A DNA stretch of 64,000 bases, taken from positions 3,110,016-3,174,015 of the forward strand of contig NZ_LMGA01000001.1 of the NCBI RefSeq assembly GCF_001427025.1, written 5' to 3'. This DNA is from Mesorhizobium sp. Root554. Lineage in GTDB: Bacteria; Pseudomonadota; Alphaproteobacteria; Rhizobiales; Rhizobiaceae. Below are positions 43,443 through 51,595 of the stretch, in pieces (the first letter of the stretch is position 1; every line of letters starts with the position of its first letter). The notes under the pieces are model-generated. The model was given only the letters and a program-made list of their open reading frames with translations. It had not been told where the DNA came from and did no database searches. A program made the translations under genes and the position numbers.

Positions 43443-44521
43443 TGCTGCAACGCCTTGCTTTTGCCGGCGGCGTGTTGGCCGTTTTGATGGGATGCGGGTC
43501 GCCCGCCGCTGCCGCCGACGCATCGGCGATCGTTCGGCAGGCGGTCGACGGTTTTGTTCGCCCGGCTTACGCCGAGTTGGCCGTTAAGGCCGGCGACGCG
43601 GAAAAGGGCATCGAAGCCCTTTGCGGCGCACCGAGCCAGCAGGCCTTGAACATGGCCCGGGCGGAGTTCGCCGGCCTGATCGACGCCTGGTCCTCGGTCG
43701 AGATCATCCGCTTCGGTCCGATCACCGAGGACAATAGGCTGGAGCGGATGCTCTATTGGCCGGACCGCAAGAGCATCGGCCTGAAGCAGGTGCAGGCGGC
43801 GCTGGCGCGCAAGGACCAGACCGCTGCCGACTCGAAAACCTTGGCGGGCAAGAGCGTCGCCATGCAGGGGCTCGGCGCACTGGAATTCGTCCTTTACGGC
43901 ACTGGCGCCGAAGCGCTGGCTGGCAAAGATGATCCCTACCGTTGCGCCTACGCCGCCGCCATTGCCGGCAACATCGAGGCGATTTCCGCTTCGGTCACTG
44001 AGGCGTGGGCCAAGCCTGACGGCTTTGCGGCGTTGTGGGCCAATCCGGGCCCAGACAATCCGGTCTATCGCAACGGCGCTGAAGCCATCACGGAACTCGT
44101 CGGCGTCTTCATCAACGGGCTCGAACTGGTGCGCGACCAGCGCCTGAAAAGCTTTCTCGGCGCAGACCCCGATGCCGACAAGCCGAAAAGCGCGGTGTTC
44201 TGGCGTTCCGGTCTCACCGGCGCGGCCCTGGGCGCCAATCTCGATGGCATGGACCGGCTTTTCCGGGCGTCGCATATCGCCGATGCGCTGAATCCCGATT
44301 CGCGCTGGATCGCCGAGTCGATCCATATCCAGCTTGCCAATGGCGCGGCCGACGGCAGGGCGGCTTCGGGACCGATTGACGAAGTGCTGGCCCATCCCGC
44401 CAGGCGGGCAAAACTCGACCATTTCGCGCTGGTCACCAGCAGCCTGTCGACTCTTTTTGGCGTGAGGCTGTCGGGTGAGTTCGGCCTGAGCGCCGGCTTC
44501 TCGTCGCTGGACGGGGATTGA
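43442..44521 (+). CDS. Imelysin family lipoprotein (copy 2)
   Basis: The ATG at 43442 overlaps the cytochrome stop (TGATG) and gives 359 residues. The N-terminus carries a lipobox (L-M-G-C, cysteine at residue 18), so the protein is probably a lipoprotein. The fold region aligns with imelysins (VDGFVRPAYAELA, AWSSVEIIRFGPI), but the signature reads G143-L-G-A-L-E148: the histidine of G-x-H-x-x-E is a glycine. It therefore cannot bind metal in the same way as copy 1. It is tightly coupled to the cytochrome gene and followed by DUF1513 after 7 bases. Confidence 0.88.
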   Translation: MLQRLAFAGGVLAVLMGCGSPAAAADASAIVRQAVDGFVRPAYAELAVKAGDAEKGIEALCGAPSQQALNMARAEFAGLIDAWSSVEIIRFGPITEDNRLERMLYWPDRKSIGLKQVQAALARKDQTAADSKTLAGKSVAMQGLGALEFVLYGTGAEALAGKDDPYRCAYAAAIAGNIEAISASVTEAWAKPDGFAALWANPGPDNPVYRNGAEAITELVGVFINGLELVRDQRLKSFLGADPDADKPKSAVFWRSGLTGAALGANLDGMDRLFRASHIADALNPDSRWIAESIHIQLANGAADGRAASGPIDEVLAHPARRAKLDHFALVTSSLSTLFGVRLSGEFGLSAGFSSLDGD

Positions 44522-44528
44522 GGACGCC

Positions 44529-45626
44529 ATGCGCACCCCGCTGATTGACCGCCGCGATTTCCTCAAGGCCGCCGGTTCGGGCTTCATCGCCGCCATGGCC
44601 CCGTCCGCCTGGGCGGCGACACTGAATGCGGATGCCATCTTCGCCACCGCCTTCATGCGCCGTGACGGCAGCTACGGCGCGGCTGTCCTTTCGGAAGCGG
44701 GCAAGGTGCTCCATACGGTAAACCTGCCCGACCGGGGGCACGATGTCACTTTCGACCCGGTCTCGAAGCGTTCCGTGGTGTTTGCGCGGCAGCCGGGCAC
44801 ATTCGCCGTGGTGTTCGATCACACTGGCCGACAGAAGCCGCAGACTATCGCCAGCATCGCCGGCCGCCACTTCTTCGGCCACGGCGTTTTTTCCAAGGAC
44901 GGCAAGCTGCTCTACGCCACGGAAAACGATTTCGAGAACGCCGCCGGCATGGTCGGCGTCTACGATGCCGGCCACGGGTTCCGGCGCATCGGCGAGTTCC
45001 CCACCTACGGCGTCGGCCCGCACGAGCTTCTGCTGCTCGGCGACGGCACGACGCTGGCGATAGCCAATGGCGGCATCGAGACCCATCCGGATTTCGACCG
45101 CGCCGAACTCAATCTGGCGACGATGAAGCCGTCCTACGTGCTGGTCGACCGCCTGACCGGCGACCTGATCGAGAAGCATGAGCTTGCGCCCGACCTGCAC
45201 AAGCTATCGATCCGCCATATGGCCACGGACGAGTCAGGGGCGGTGTGGTTCGGCTGCCAGCATCGCGGGCCGGTCACCGAGCGGCCTTTGCTGGTCGGCC
45301 GCGCCGAACGCGGCAGGGAACTGAAACTCATCGACATGCCCGAAAAGGTGCTGAACGGCTTCCGGAATTACATTGGCTCGGTCGCCGCCAATCCGCAGGC
45401 GGGAACTGTCGCCGTGTCGTCGCCGCAGGGAAATGTTTTCGTCGTGATGGATGCAAAGACCGGCGGCATCATCGCATCGAACGACATGGTCGAGGTCTGC
45501 GGCCTTGCGCCCGACGGCCCGGATTTCATTGTATCCACCGGTATGGGCGTTATCGCTGAGCCGGGCGGGCGGTCCGTTTCCGAACCGGACTATGTCTGGG
45601 ACAACCACATGCTGCGGATAGGCTAG
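44529..45626 (+). CDS. DUF1513 family Tat-exported protein
   Basis: This 365-residue protein starts with a twin-arginine signal (RRDFLKAAGSGFIAAMAPS, about residues 8-26), so it is exported folded, probably with a cofactor. The rest is a beta-propeller-like protein of the DUF1513 family (RHFFGHGVFSKDGKLLYATE and GVGPHELLLLGDG segments). DUF1513 genes accompany imelysin and di-heme oxidoreductase genes in many proteobacteria, as here, and the group is thought to act in periplasmic iron or haem handling. It is the last gene of the operon, convergent with iolB after 9 bases. Confidence 0.9.
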   Translation: MRTPLIDRRDFLKAAGSGFIAAMAPSAWAATLNADAIFATAFMRRDGSYGAAVLSEAGKVLHTVNLPDRGHDVTFDPVSKRSVVFARQPGTFAVVFDHTGRQKPQTIASIAGRHFFGHGVFSKDGKLLYATENDFENAAGMVGVYDAGHGFRRIGEFPTYGVGPHELLLLGDGTTLAIANGGIETHPDFDRAELNLATMKPSYVLVDRLTGDLIEKHELAPDLHKLSIRHMATDESGAVWFGCQHRGPVTERPLLVGRAERGRELKLIDMPEKVLNGFRNYIGSVAANPQAGTVAVSSPQGNVFVVMDAKTGGIIASNDMVEVCGLAPDGPDFIVSTGMGVIAEPGGRSVSEPDYVWDNHMLRIG

Positions 45627-45635
45627 TCAGCAGGC

Positions 45636-46448
45636 CTATGCCTTCATCAGCCACTCGTGCTCCGGCGCGTTGTGGAATTTCCACGTCCGCTTCGGTCCGG
45701 CCATGACGTTAAGGTAATAGAGGTCGTAGCCGTGGCAGGCCGCGCAGGGATGATAACCCTTCGGCACCAGCACGACGTCGCCGTCCTCCACCGCCATGAC
45801 CTCATCAAGATCACGCACGCCATTCGCGTCGGCGTCGGTATAGACGCGCTGGAAGGCAAAACCCTGCGGCGGGTTGATGCGGTGATAGTAGGTTTCCTCG
45901 AGATAGGATTCGGCCGGCAGATTGTCCCGATCATGCTTGTGTGGCGGATAGCTCGATGTGTGGCCGCCGGGCGTAATCACCTCGACCACCAGCAGCGAAT
46001 CCGCCGGCTCGCCTTCCGGCAGGATATTGGTGACATAGCGTGTGTTGGTCCCCCTGCCGCGCGTTTCCTGACCGAGCGCATCCGGCCTGATCACCCGCAC
46101 AGGCAGCCCGCCGCCGAGGCCGGGCGCGGTGCAGACGGCCAGTTCGACGTCCGTGGTCGCGGTCACCAACCAGCTGGAATTCTGCGGCACATAGACCGAC
46201 CATGGCTTGCCCTCGAACGGCGACATGCGCTCGCCAAGCTCGCCCAGATCCTCACCGCCGGCCGTCGTCTTGCCCTTGCCCGTAACGAAAACCAGACAGG
46301 CCTCGCGGGAACCGGTGTCCATGGAAACCGTCTGTCCGGCCGCCAGGCGGTGCAGGTCGAACCCGACATAGGTCCAGCCGGCGTTTTGCGGCGTCACATG
46401 CGCGACACGGCCTTCGCCTTGTTGCGCCTTTACGAGCAGTTTCGACAT
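45636..46448 (-). CDS. iolB: 5-deoxy-glucuronate isomerase
   Basis: IolB converts 5-deoxy-D-glucuronate to 2-deoxy-5-keto-gluconate in myo-inositol breakdown. The 270-residue bicupin has metal-site histidines in SSYPPHKHDRDN near residue 172 and the conserved YYHRINPPQGFAFQRVY segment, with DVVLVPKGYHPCAA following. It lies last in the minus-strand series iolC-iolD-iolE-membrane protein-iolB. Confidence 0.95.
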   Translation of the reverse strand: MSKLLVKAQQGEGRVAHVTPQNAGWTYVGFDLHRLAAGQTVSMDTGSREACLVFVTGKGKTTAGGEDLGELGERMSPFEGKPWSVYVPQNSSWLVTATTDVELAVCTAPGLGGGLPVRVIRPDALGQETRGRGTNTRYVTNILPEGEPADSLLVVEVITPGGHTSSYPPHKHDRDNLPAESYLEETYYHRINPPQGFAFQRVYTDADANGVRDLDEVMAVEDGDVVLVPKGYHPCAACHGYDLYYLNVMAGPKRTWKFHNAPEHEWLMKA

Positions 46449-46461
46449 GATGTCCTTCCGA

Positions 46462-46719
46462 TCAGTCCTTGGCGCCCGGGTCGGTGTTTTCCGCCGCGCT
46501 TGCCTGCGTCGTGCCTACCTCCGGGGTGGATGCCTCCGGCGCAGGCTTGTAGGCATAGAGATACTGCCAAGCGGCATAGACGCCGAGCGCCGCCACCATA
46601 GTTCCCCAGTTCGGCGAACCGGCGTAAAATTCAATCCCTGCCCAGATGAAGCACACCGCGACTAGCGCGACGCGCCGCCACAGGGGCCGCAGGAATGGAT
46701 GCTGGCTGCCGTTCGACAT
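46462..46719 (-). CDS. Small two-span membrane protein in the iol cluster (85 aa)
   Basis: I do not recognise a family. The ATG at 46719 (MSNGSQHPFLRPLW) has an AGGACGAG SD; the open frame begins 33 bases earlier. Two hydrophobic segments (about residues 17-33 and 39-56) predict a membrane hairpin, with a polar, acidic C-terminal tail of 28 residues. It sits 13 bases before iolB and 38 bases after iolE on the same strand. Its role, for example in inositol uptake or as a membrane tether, is unknown. Confidence 0.7.
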   Translation of the reverse strand: MSNGSQHPFLRPLWRRVALVAVCFIWAGIEFYAGSPNWGTMVAALGVYAAWQYLYAYKPAPEASTPEVGTTQASAAENTDPGAKD

Positions 46720-46757
46720 TGTCTCGTCCTCTCGCGGATACGGTCCCTGCACGAAAC

Positions 46758-47675
46758 CTAGCGTGCCGGAAAGCCCTGCGTCTCCACAGTGTAGCCCGCC
46801 GCCGTCATCACCCGCATCAATTCCTTGTGGCCGACCTCGGCCATCTTGAGCGGCGGATTCTTCTTCGGGTCCTGCTCGGCTTCGACCACGAACCAGCCTT
46901 CATAGCCATAATGGGCGAATTTCTGCACGATAGCCGCGAAATCCAGCGAGCCGTCGCCAGGAACCGTAAAGGCGCCGAGCGCCACGGCGTCGAGGAAGGA
47001 TTGCTTCTCCCAATCGAGCGCCGCGATCACCGGCTTGCGGATATCCTTTACATGCACATGGTTGATGCGCGCATGATGCCTGTCGATGACGCCGAGCACA
47101 TCGCCGCCGGCGAAGGCCAGGTGACCGGCGTCGAGCAGCAGCGGAATGCCTTGGCCCGAATGCTTCATGAACGCGTCGAGTTCGTGCTCGAACTGCACCA
47201 CTGCCGCCATGTGGTGATGGTAGGACAGCGGCATGCCCTGGTCGGAGCACCATTCGCCAAATTCAGTGACCTTGCGCGCATAAGCCTTCATCTCGTCGTC
47301 GGAGAGGACCGCCTTCGTTGCCAGCGGCCTGGAGCGATCACCCTGGATTGAGCGCCCCACCTCGCCATAGACGATGCACGGAGCATCCACCGCCTTGAAC
47401 AGCTCGATCATCGGCTGGATGCGGTCCTTGTTGACGGCCAACTCCTCATTGACGAGGGTGCCGGAGAACCAGCCGCCGCACAGCGTCACATCCGCTTGTC
47501 TGAGAATGGGCAGCATGGTCTCGGGGTCGTCGGGAAAGCGCCGGCCCTTTTCCATGCCGGTGAAGCCGGCCGAGCGCGACTGCCGCAGGCATTCCTCGAG
47601 CGACACGTCGTCGGAGAGTTCGACAAGATCGTCATTCCACCATGCGATCGGGGACATCCCCAGTTTGGCTTTCAA
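46758..47675 (-). CDS. iolE: Myo-inosose-2 dehydratase
   Basis: IolE dehydrates 2-keto-myo-inositol to the trihydroxycyclohexanedione taken by IolD. The 305-residue TIM barrel of the xylose-isomerase superfamily has the family N-terminus KLGMSPIAWWNDDLVEL, YHHHMAAVVQ near 150 and LLLDAGHLAFAGGD near 185, with metal ligands in these segments. It lies 4 bases after the iolD stop. Confidence 0.95.
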   Translation of the reverse strand: MKAKLGMSPIAWWNDDLVELSDDVSLEECLRQSRSAGFTGMEKGRRFPDDPETMLPILRQADVTLCGGWFSGTLVNEELAVNKDRIQPMIELFKAVDAPCIVYGEVGRSIQGDRSRPLATKAVLSDDEMKAYARKVTEFGEWCSDQGMPLSYHHHMAAVVQFEHELDAFMKHSGQGIPLLLDAGHLAFAGGDVLGVIDRHHARINHVHVKDIRKPVIAALDWEKQSFLDAVALGAFTVPGDGSLDFAAIVQKFAHYGYEGWFVVEAEQDPKKNPPLKMAEVGHKELMRVMTAAGYTVETQGFPAR

Positions 47676-47679
47676 GATA

Positions 47680-49530
47680 TCAGTCCCCTACGCTCTGCGT
47701 CCGCCGCTTCTGCTCATAAGCCTTGCGCGCGGCGTTGACTTGCGCGCGTGCGCTCACCTCCGGCACCGCCACGTCCCACCAATGACCGCCGGCCTCGGTC
47801 GAAACCAGCGGGTCGGTGTCGATGACGATGACTGTCGTGCGCTCGTTCGTCTTCGCTGCCGCCAACTCCGTTTCCAGTTCCGGAATCGAAGAGACCTTCT
47901 TCGCAATCGCACCGAGGCTCGCCGCATGCGCGGCGAAGTCGATATCCGGAAGGACCTCGTGCCGCGAGTCCTTCAGGAGATTGTTGAAGTTGGCACCGCC
48001 GGTGGCCATCTGCAGCCGGTTGATGCAGCCGAAGCCGCGATTGTCGAGCAGCACGATGGTGAGCTTCAGGCCCAGCATCACGGAGGTGGCGATCTCGGAA
48101 TTGAGCATGAGGTAGGAGCCGTCGCCGATCATCACGACGACTTCCTGGTCGGGCTTCGCCATTTTTGCCCCAAGCCCGCCGGCGATCTCGTAGCCCATGG
48201 TCGAGAAGCCGTATTCGGCATGGTAGGAGCCGGGCGCGCCGGCCTGCCATAGCTTGTGCATTTCGCCCGGCAGGCCGCCCGCTGCGTGCAGCACGGTTGC
48301 GCCAGATCCCATGACGCGCTGGACAGCGCCGATTACCTGCGCGTCGGAGGGGAACGCCGCATTGGTCGTGGCCGTAACCGTCGCCGCTTCTTCCTGCCAC
48401 GCCGTCTTGCCGGCGCGGGCATTGTCCGTCCACGCGGATGGCGCTTTCCAGCCCTTCAGCGCTTCGGTGAGTTCGGCAAGTCCCTCCCGCGCATCGGCCA
48501 CCAGCGGCAGGGCGCGATGCTTGCCGGCGTCGAGAGCCTGCACGTTGAGCGCGACAATCCTTTTCCCGGCATTCTTGAACAGCGCCCAGGAACCGGTGGT
48601 GAAATCCTGCAGCCGGGTGCCGATTGCAAGCACCACATCGGCCTCCTCGGCCAGCCGGTTGGCGGCGGAGGTGCCGGTGACGCCAACCGCCGCCATGTTG
48701 AGGTCATGTGTATCCGGCAGAGCGGATTTTCCACCCTGAGTCTCGCACGCCGGGATGCCGGTTGCCTTGGCGAAACGGTCGAGTTCCTCCGAAGCCTGGG
48801 AATAGAGCACGCCACCGCCGGCAATGATCAGCGGTTTCTTGGCTGCCTTCAATGCCGCCACCGCTGCTGCAAGTTCATGGCGGTCCGGGCGGGGCCGTCG
48901 CGGCGTCCAGATGCGCTCTTCGAAAAAGTTTGTCGGATAATCATAGGCTTCGGCCTGCACGTCCTGGCAGAGCGACAGCGTTACCGGTCCGCATTCGGCC
49001 GGGTCGGTCAGCACTTGCAGGGCCCGATTGAGGGTCGGAATGATCTGCTCGGGCCGGGTGATGCGGTCGAAATAGCGCGACACCGGCCGGAAGCAGTCAT
49101 TGACCGTTGCCGTGCCATCGGAAAAGTCCTCGGCCTGCTGCAGCACCGGGTCCGGGATGCGGTTGGCGAAGACATCGCCGGGCAGGAACAGCACCGGCAG
49201 CCGGTTGACATGGGCAAGTGCTGCCGCCGTCACCATGTTGACCGCGCCGGGGCCGATGGAACTGGTCGCGGCCATGAAACGGCGGCGGAAATTCGCCTTG
49301 CCATAGGCGATCGCCGCGTGCGCCATCGCCTGCTCGTTATGGGCGCGATAGGTCGGCAGGTCTTCGCGCACGCCATAGAGCGCCTCGCCGATGCCGGCGA
49401 CATTGCCGTGGCCGAAGATCGCCCAGACGCCACCGAAAATCGGTAGCCTTTCGCCATTGATCACTGTCATCTGGCGCGTCAGAAAACGGGTCAGCGCCTG
49501 CGCCATTGTCAGGCGGATGGTTTTGGTCAT
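47680..49530 (-). CDS. iolD: 3D-(3,5/4)-trihydroxycyclohexane-1,2-dione hydrolase
   Basis: IolD opens the ring of the dione to 5-deoxy-glucuronate, using thiamine diphosphate. The start at 49530 (MTKTIRLTMAQALT) follows GGAGGAG. In 616 residues it has the acetolactate-synthase-like layout, with the ThDP-binding motif GDGSYLML...N near 450 and SSIGPGAVNMVTAAALAHVN near 105. It lies between iolC and iolE in a close-packed unit. Confidence 0.95.
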   Translation of the reverse strand: MTKTIRLTMAQALTRFLTRQMTVINGERLPIFGGVWAIFGHGNVAGIGEALYGVREDLPTYRAHNEQAMAHAAIAYGKANFRRRFMAATSSIGPGAVNMVTAAALAHVNRLPVLFLPGDVFANRIPDPVLQQAEDFSDGTATVNDCFRPVSRYFDRITRPEQIIPTLNRALQVLTDPAECGPVTLSLCQDVQAEAYDYPTNFFEERIWTPRRPRPDRHELAAAVAALKAAKKPLIIAGGGVLYSQASEELDRFAKATGIPACETQGGKSALPDTHDLNMAAVGVTGTSAANRLAEEADVVLAIGTRLQDFTTGSWALFKNAGKRIVALNVQALDAGKHRALPLVADAREGLAELTEALKGWKAPSAWTDNARAGKTAWQEEAATVTATTNAAFPSDAQVIGAVQRVMGSGATVLHAAGGLPGEMHKLWQAGAPGSYHAEYGFSTMGYEIAGGLGAKMAKPDQEVVVMIGDGSYLMLNSEIATSVMLGLKLTIVLLDNRGFGCINRLQMATGGANFNNLLKDSRHEVLPDIDFAAHAASLGAIAKKVSSIPELETELAAAKTNERTTVIVIDTDPLVSTEAGGHWWDVAVPEVSARAQVNAARKAYEQKRRTQSVGD

Positions 49531-49552
49531 GGTCGCTTCTCCTCCGCCAGCC

Positions 49553-51484
49553 TTATGCCGCCTTGGGGTTGCGCGCGGCAAGCCAGGCCTTGGTCAATTT
49601 CTCGAAACGGCCTGCCATGTCCGCAATGGCCTGCTCGTCATCCATCGTCCCGGCCAGCCACTGCTCGGCGGCGTCGGCGAACAGGGTGCGGCCGACAGCG
49701 AAACCCTTGACGATGCCGACATCGGCGGTCGCGGCGAAAGCCGCTTCCAGCTCTTTCTGCGGTGCCTCCAGCCCGAGAAGCACCACGCCGCGACACAGCG
49801 GATCGTGATTGGCGATGGTGGCTTCGATGTTCTTCCATGCGGCACGTGATGCCTGCGGCTCAAGCTTCCACCAGTCGGGCTTGATGCCGAGTTCATAAAG
49901 CTCGTCCAGCGTCCGCGAAATCGTGTCGGCCTCCAGCGTCCCATGCTTGCCGGCGATGATCTCGACCAGCAACTCCCGGCCGACCTTGCGTGACGCCTGG
50001 AACAGGGCGAGCAGTTTCTGCTGCTGTTCTTCCTTCAACGCCGCCGGATCGTCGGGATGGTAGAAGCACAGGCACTTTATGCAGTGCGTCACCGGCCAGT
50101 CGACGAGCTGCGAGCCGATATCCTGGCCGAACTCGAACCGCAGCGGCCGCGAGCCCGGAAGCTCGACCGGGCGGCCGAGCCAGGCAAACGGATGCCGGGC
50201 GAACTCGAACATCGCCTCGCGGCCATATTTCTCGTCGAGCAGCATGCCGTAGCCGTCGCGGCCATCGGCCACCTTTGTTGCCGCCTTCACCGCCAGTACC
50301 TTGAAGGCGTTGAGACGTGCCGGGTCTGCCCCGGCCTTGTCGGCGATGGCTTCGAGTTGCGACCGATGGTCGATGGCAAATGTCATCATCGACGGAATAT
50401 CGCGCCGCCGCGTCGTCGCCCAATGGATATGATTGATCTCCGCGTCCTTGCGCAGGGCATGATGGCGGCTGCCATGCTTGAGAAAATAGGTGAGCTCCTC
50501 GAAGGTCGGATATTCCGGAGCGCAGAGCAGCCGCGATACGGCGAAGGCGCCGCAGGCATTGGCCCAGGTCGCCGCGGTTTCCAGGCTTTCGCCGCCCAGC
50601 CAGCCACGCAAAAATCCCGACATGAAGGCGTCCCCGGCGCCCAGCACATTGAAGACCTCGATGGCGAAACCCTTGCCGACGATGCCGGCTTCGAGGTCAT
50701 CGCTGATAGGACCGTCATAGACGATGCAACCCTGGGCGCCGCGCTTCAGCACGATGGTTGCAACCGACAATTTTCGGATGGTCTTCAGCGCCGCCAGCAG
50801 GTCGCTTTCGCCCGAGGCGATCAGCACCTCCTCCTCGGTCCCGACGATCAGGTCGCAGTCGGGAAGCACGGTCTTCATCTCGGCAGAGACGCGATCGGAT
50901 TTAACATAACGCCCGAAGCCTTCCGCGTGTCCGGCGAGGCCCCAAAGATTGGGCCGGTAGTCAATGTCGAACACGACCTTGCCGCCCTTCGCCTTCATGA
51001 TACGAATGGCCTTGCGTTGGGCCGCAGCGCTGTTTTCGCGCGAGAAATGCGTTCCGGTCACCACGACGGCGCGGGCGGTGGCGACGAATGCCTCGTCGAC
51101 ATCGTCCGGCGCCAGCGCCATGTCGGCGCAGTCGGTCCGGTAGAAGATCATGGGCGAGACGCCCTCGTCCTCGACCGAAAGCAGCACCAGCGCCGTCAAC
51201 CGCTCGGGGTCAGTCTTCAGCGCCGCGACCGACACACCCTCGCGCACCAGTTGCTCGCGGATGAAGCGGCCCATCTGCTCGTCGCCGACACGCGTCAGCA
51301 GGGCCGAGCGCAGGCCGAGCCGCGCCGTGCCGACGGCGATATTGGCTGGGCAGCCGCCAACCGACTTGGCGAAGGAGGCGATGTCTTCCAGCCGCGAGCC
51401 GATCTGCTGGCCGTAGAGGTCGACCGAGGCGCGGCCGATGGTGATGACATCCAGCGACGCCCTGGCGTCCACCGCTTCGATCAT
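49553..51484 (-). CDS. iolC: 5-dehydro-2-deoxygluconokinase fused to a DUF2090 domain
   Basis: The ATG at 51484 is chosen for its spacing from GGGAGG; another ATG lies 3 bases upstream. The N-terminal half (about residues 1-320) is a ribokinase-fold IolC that phosphorylates 2-deoxy-5-keto-gluconate: KSVGGCPANIAVGTARLG near 38 and VLGAGDAFMSGFLRGW near 270 are the pfkB signatures. The C-terminal half (about 330-643) is a TIM-barrel-like DUF2090 domain related to the aldolase that acts next (IolJ-like). The fused form is usual in rhizobia and could channel the phosphorylated product. Two putative IolR sites lie upstream. Confidence 0.93.
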   Translation of the reverse strand: MIEAVDARASLDVITIGRASVDLYGQQIGSRLEDIASFAKSVGGCPANIAVGTARLGLRSALLTRVGDEQMGRFIREQLVREGVSVAALKTDPERLTALVLLSVEDEGVSPMIFYRTDCADMALAPDDVDEAFVATARAVVVTGTHFSRENSAAAQRKAIRIMKAKGGKVVFDIDYRPNLWGLAGHAEGFGRYVKSDRVSAEMKTVLPDCDLIVGTEEEVLIASGESDLLAALKTIRKLSVATIVLKRGAQGCIVYDGPISDDLEAGIVGKGFAIEVFNVLGAGDAFMSGFLRGWLGGESLETAATWANACGAFAVSRLLCAPEYPTFEELTYFLKHGSRHHALRKDAEINHIHWATTRRRDIPSMMTFAIDHRSQLEAIADKAGADPARLNAFKVLAVKAATKVADGRDGYGMLLDEKYGREAMFEFARHPFAWLGRPVELPGSRPLRFEFGQDIGSQLVDWPVTHCIKCLCFYHPDDPAALKEEQQQKLLALFQASRKVGRELLVEIIAGKHGTLEADTISRTLDELYELGIKPDWWKLEPQASRAAWKNIEATIANHDPLCRGVVLLGLEAPQKELEAAFAATADVGIVKGFAVGRTLFADAAEQWLAGTMDDEQAIADMAGRFEKLTKAWLAARNPKAA

Positions 51485-51541
51485 CATGTCCTCCCACAGG
51501 CTGCTGGCGCGGCGCGGACCCGCCGCGCGAATATGCAATAC

Positions 51542-51555
51542 GAAATATTAATTCC
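51542..51555. promoter_or_regulatory. Candidate IolR operator 1 (iolC)
   Basis: GAAATATTAATTCC differs at one position from the GGAA-N6-TTCC pattern published for rhizobial IolR. It lies 58 bases upstream of the iolC start, centred 30 bases from the next site, that is, on the same face of the helix. Confidence 0.5.
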
Positions 51556-51571
51556 ATCCGTCAGTCAATGT

Positions 51572-51585
51572 GGAATATACATTCC
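51572..51585. promoter_or_regulatory. Candidate IolR operator 2 (iolC), perfect match
   Basis: GGAATATACATTCC fits GGAA-N6-TTCC exactly, with extra dyad symmetry (GGAAT and ATTCC arms). It lies between the iolR stop (51596) and iolC, 88 bases upstream of the iolC start. Confidence 0.65.
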
Positions 51586-51595
51586 TAAGTTGGAT

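Noticed and set aside
45618..45639. Inverted repeat ATAGGC-N10-GCCTAT at the convergent ends of the DUF1513 and iolB genes
   Set aside because: The stem is only 6 bp, lies mostly in coding sequence and has no U-run, so it does not support a terminator call.
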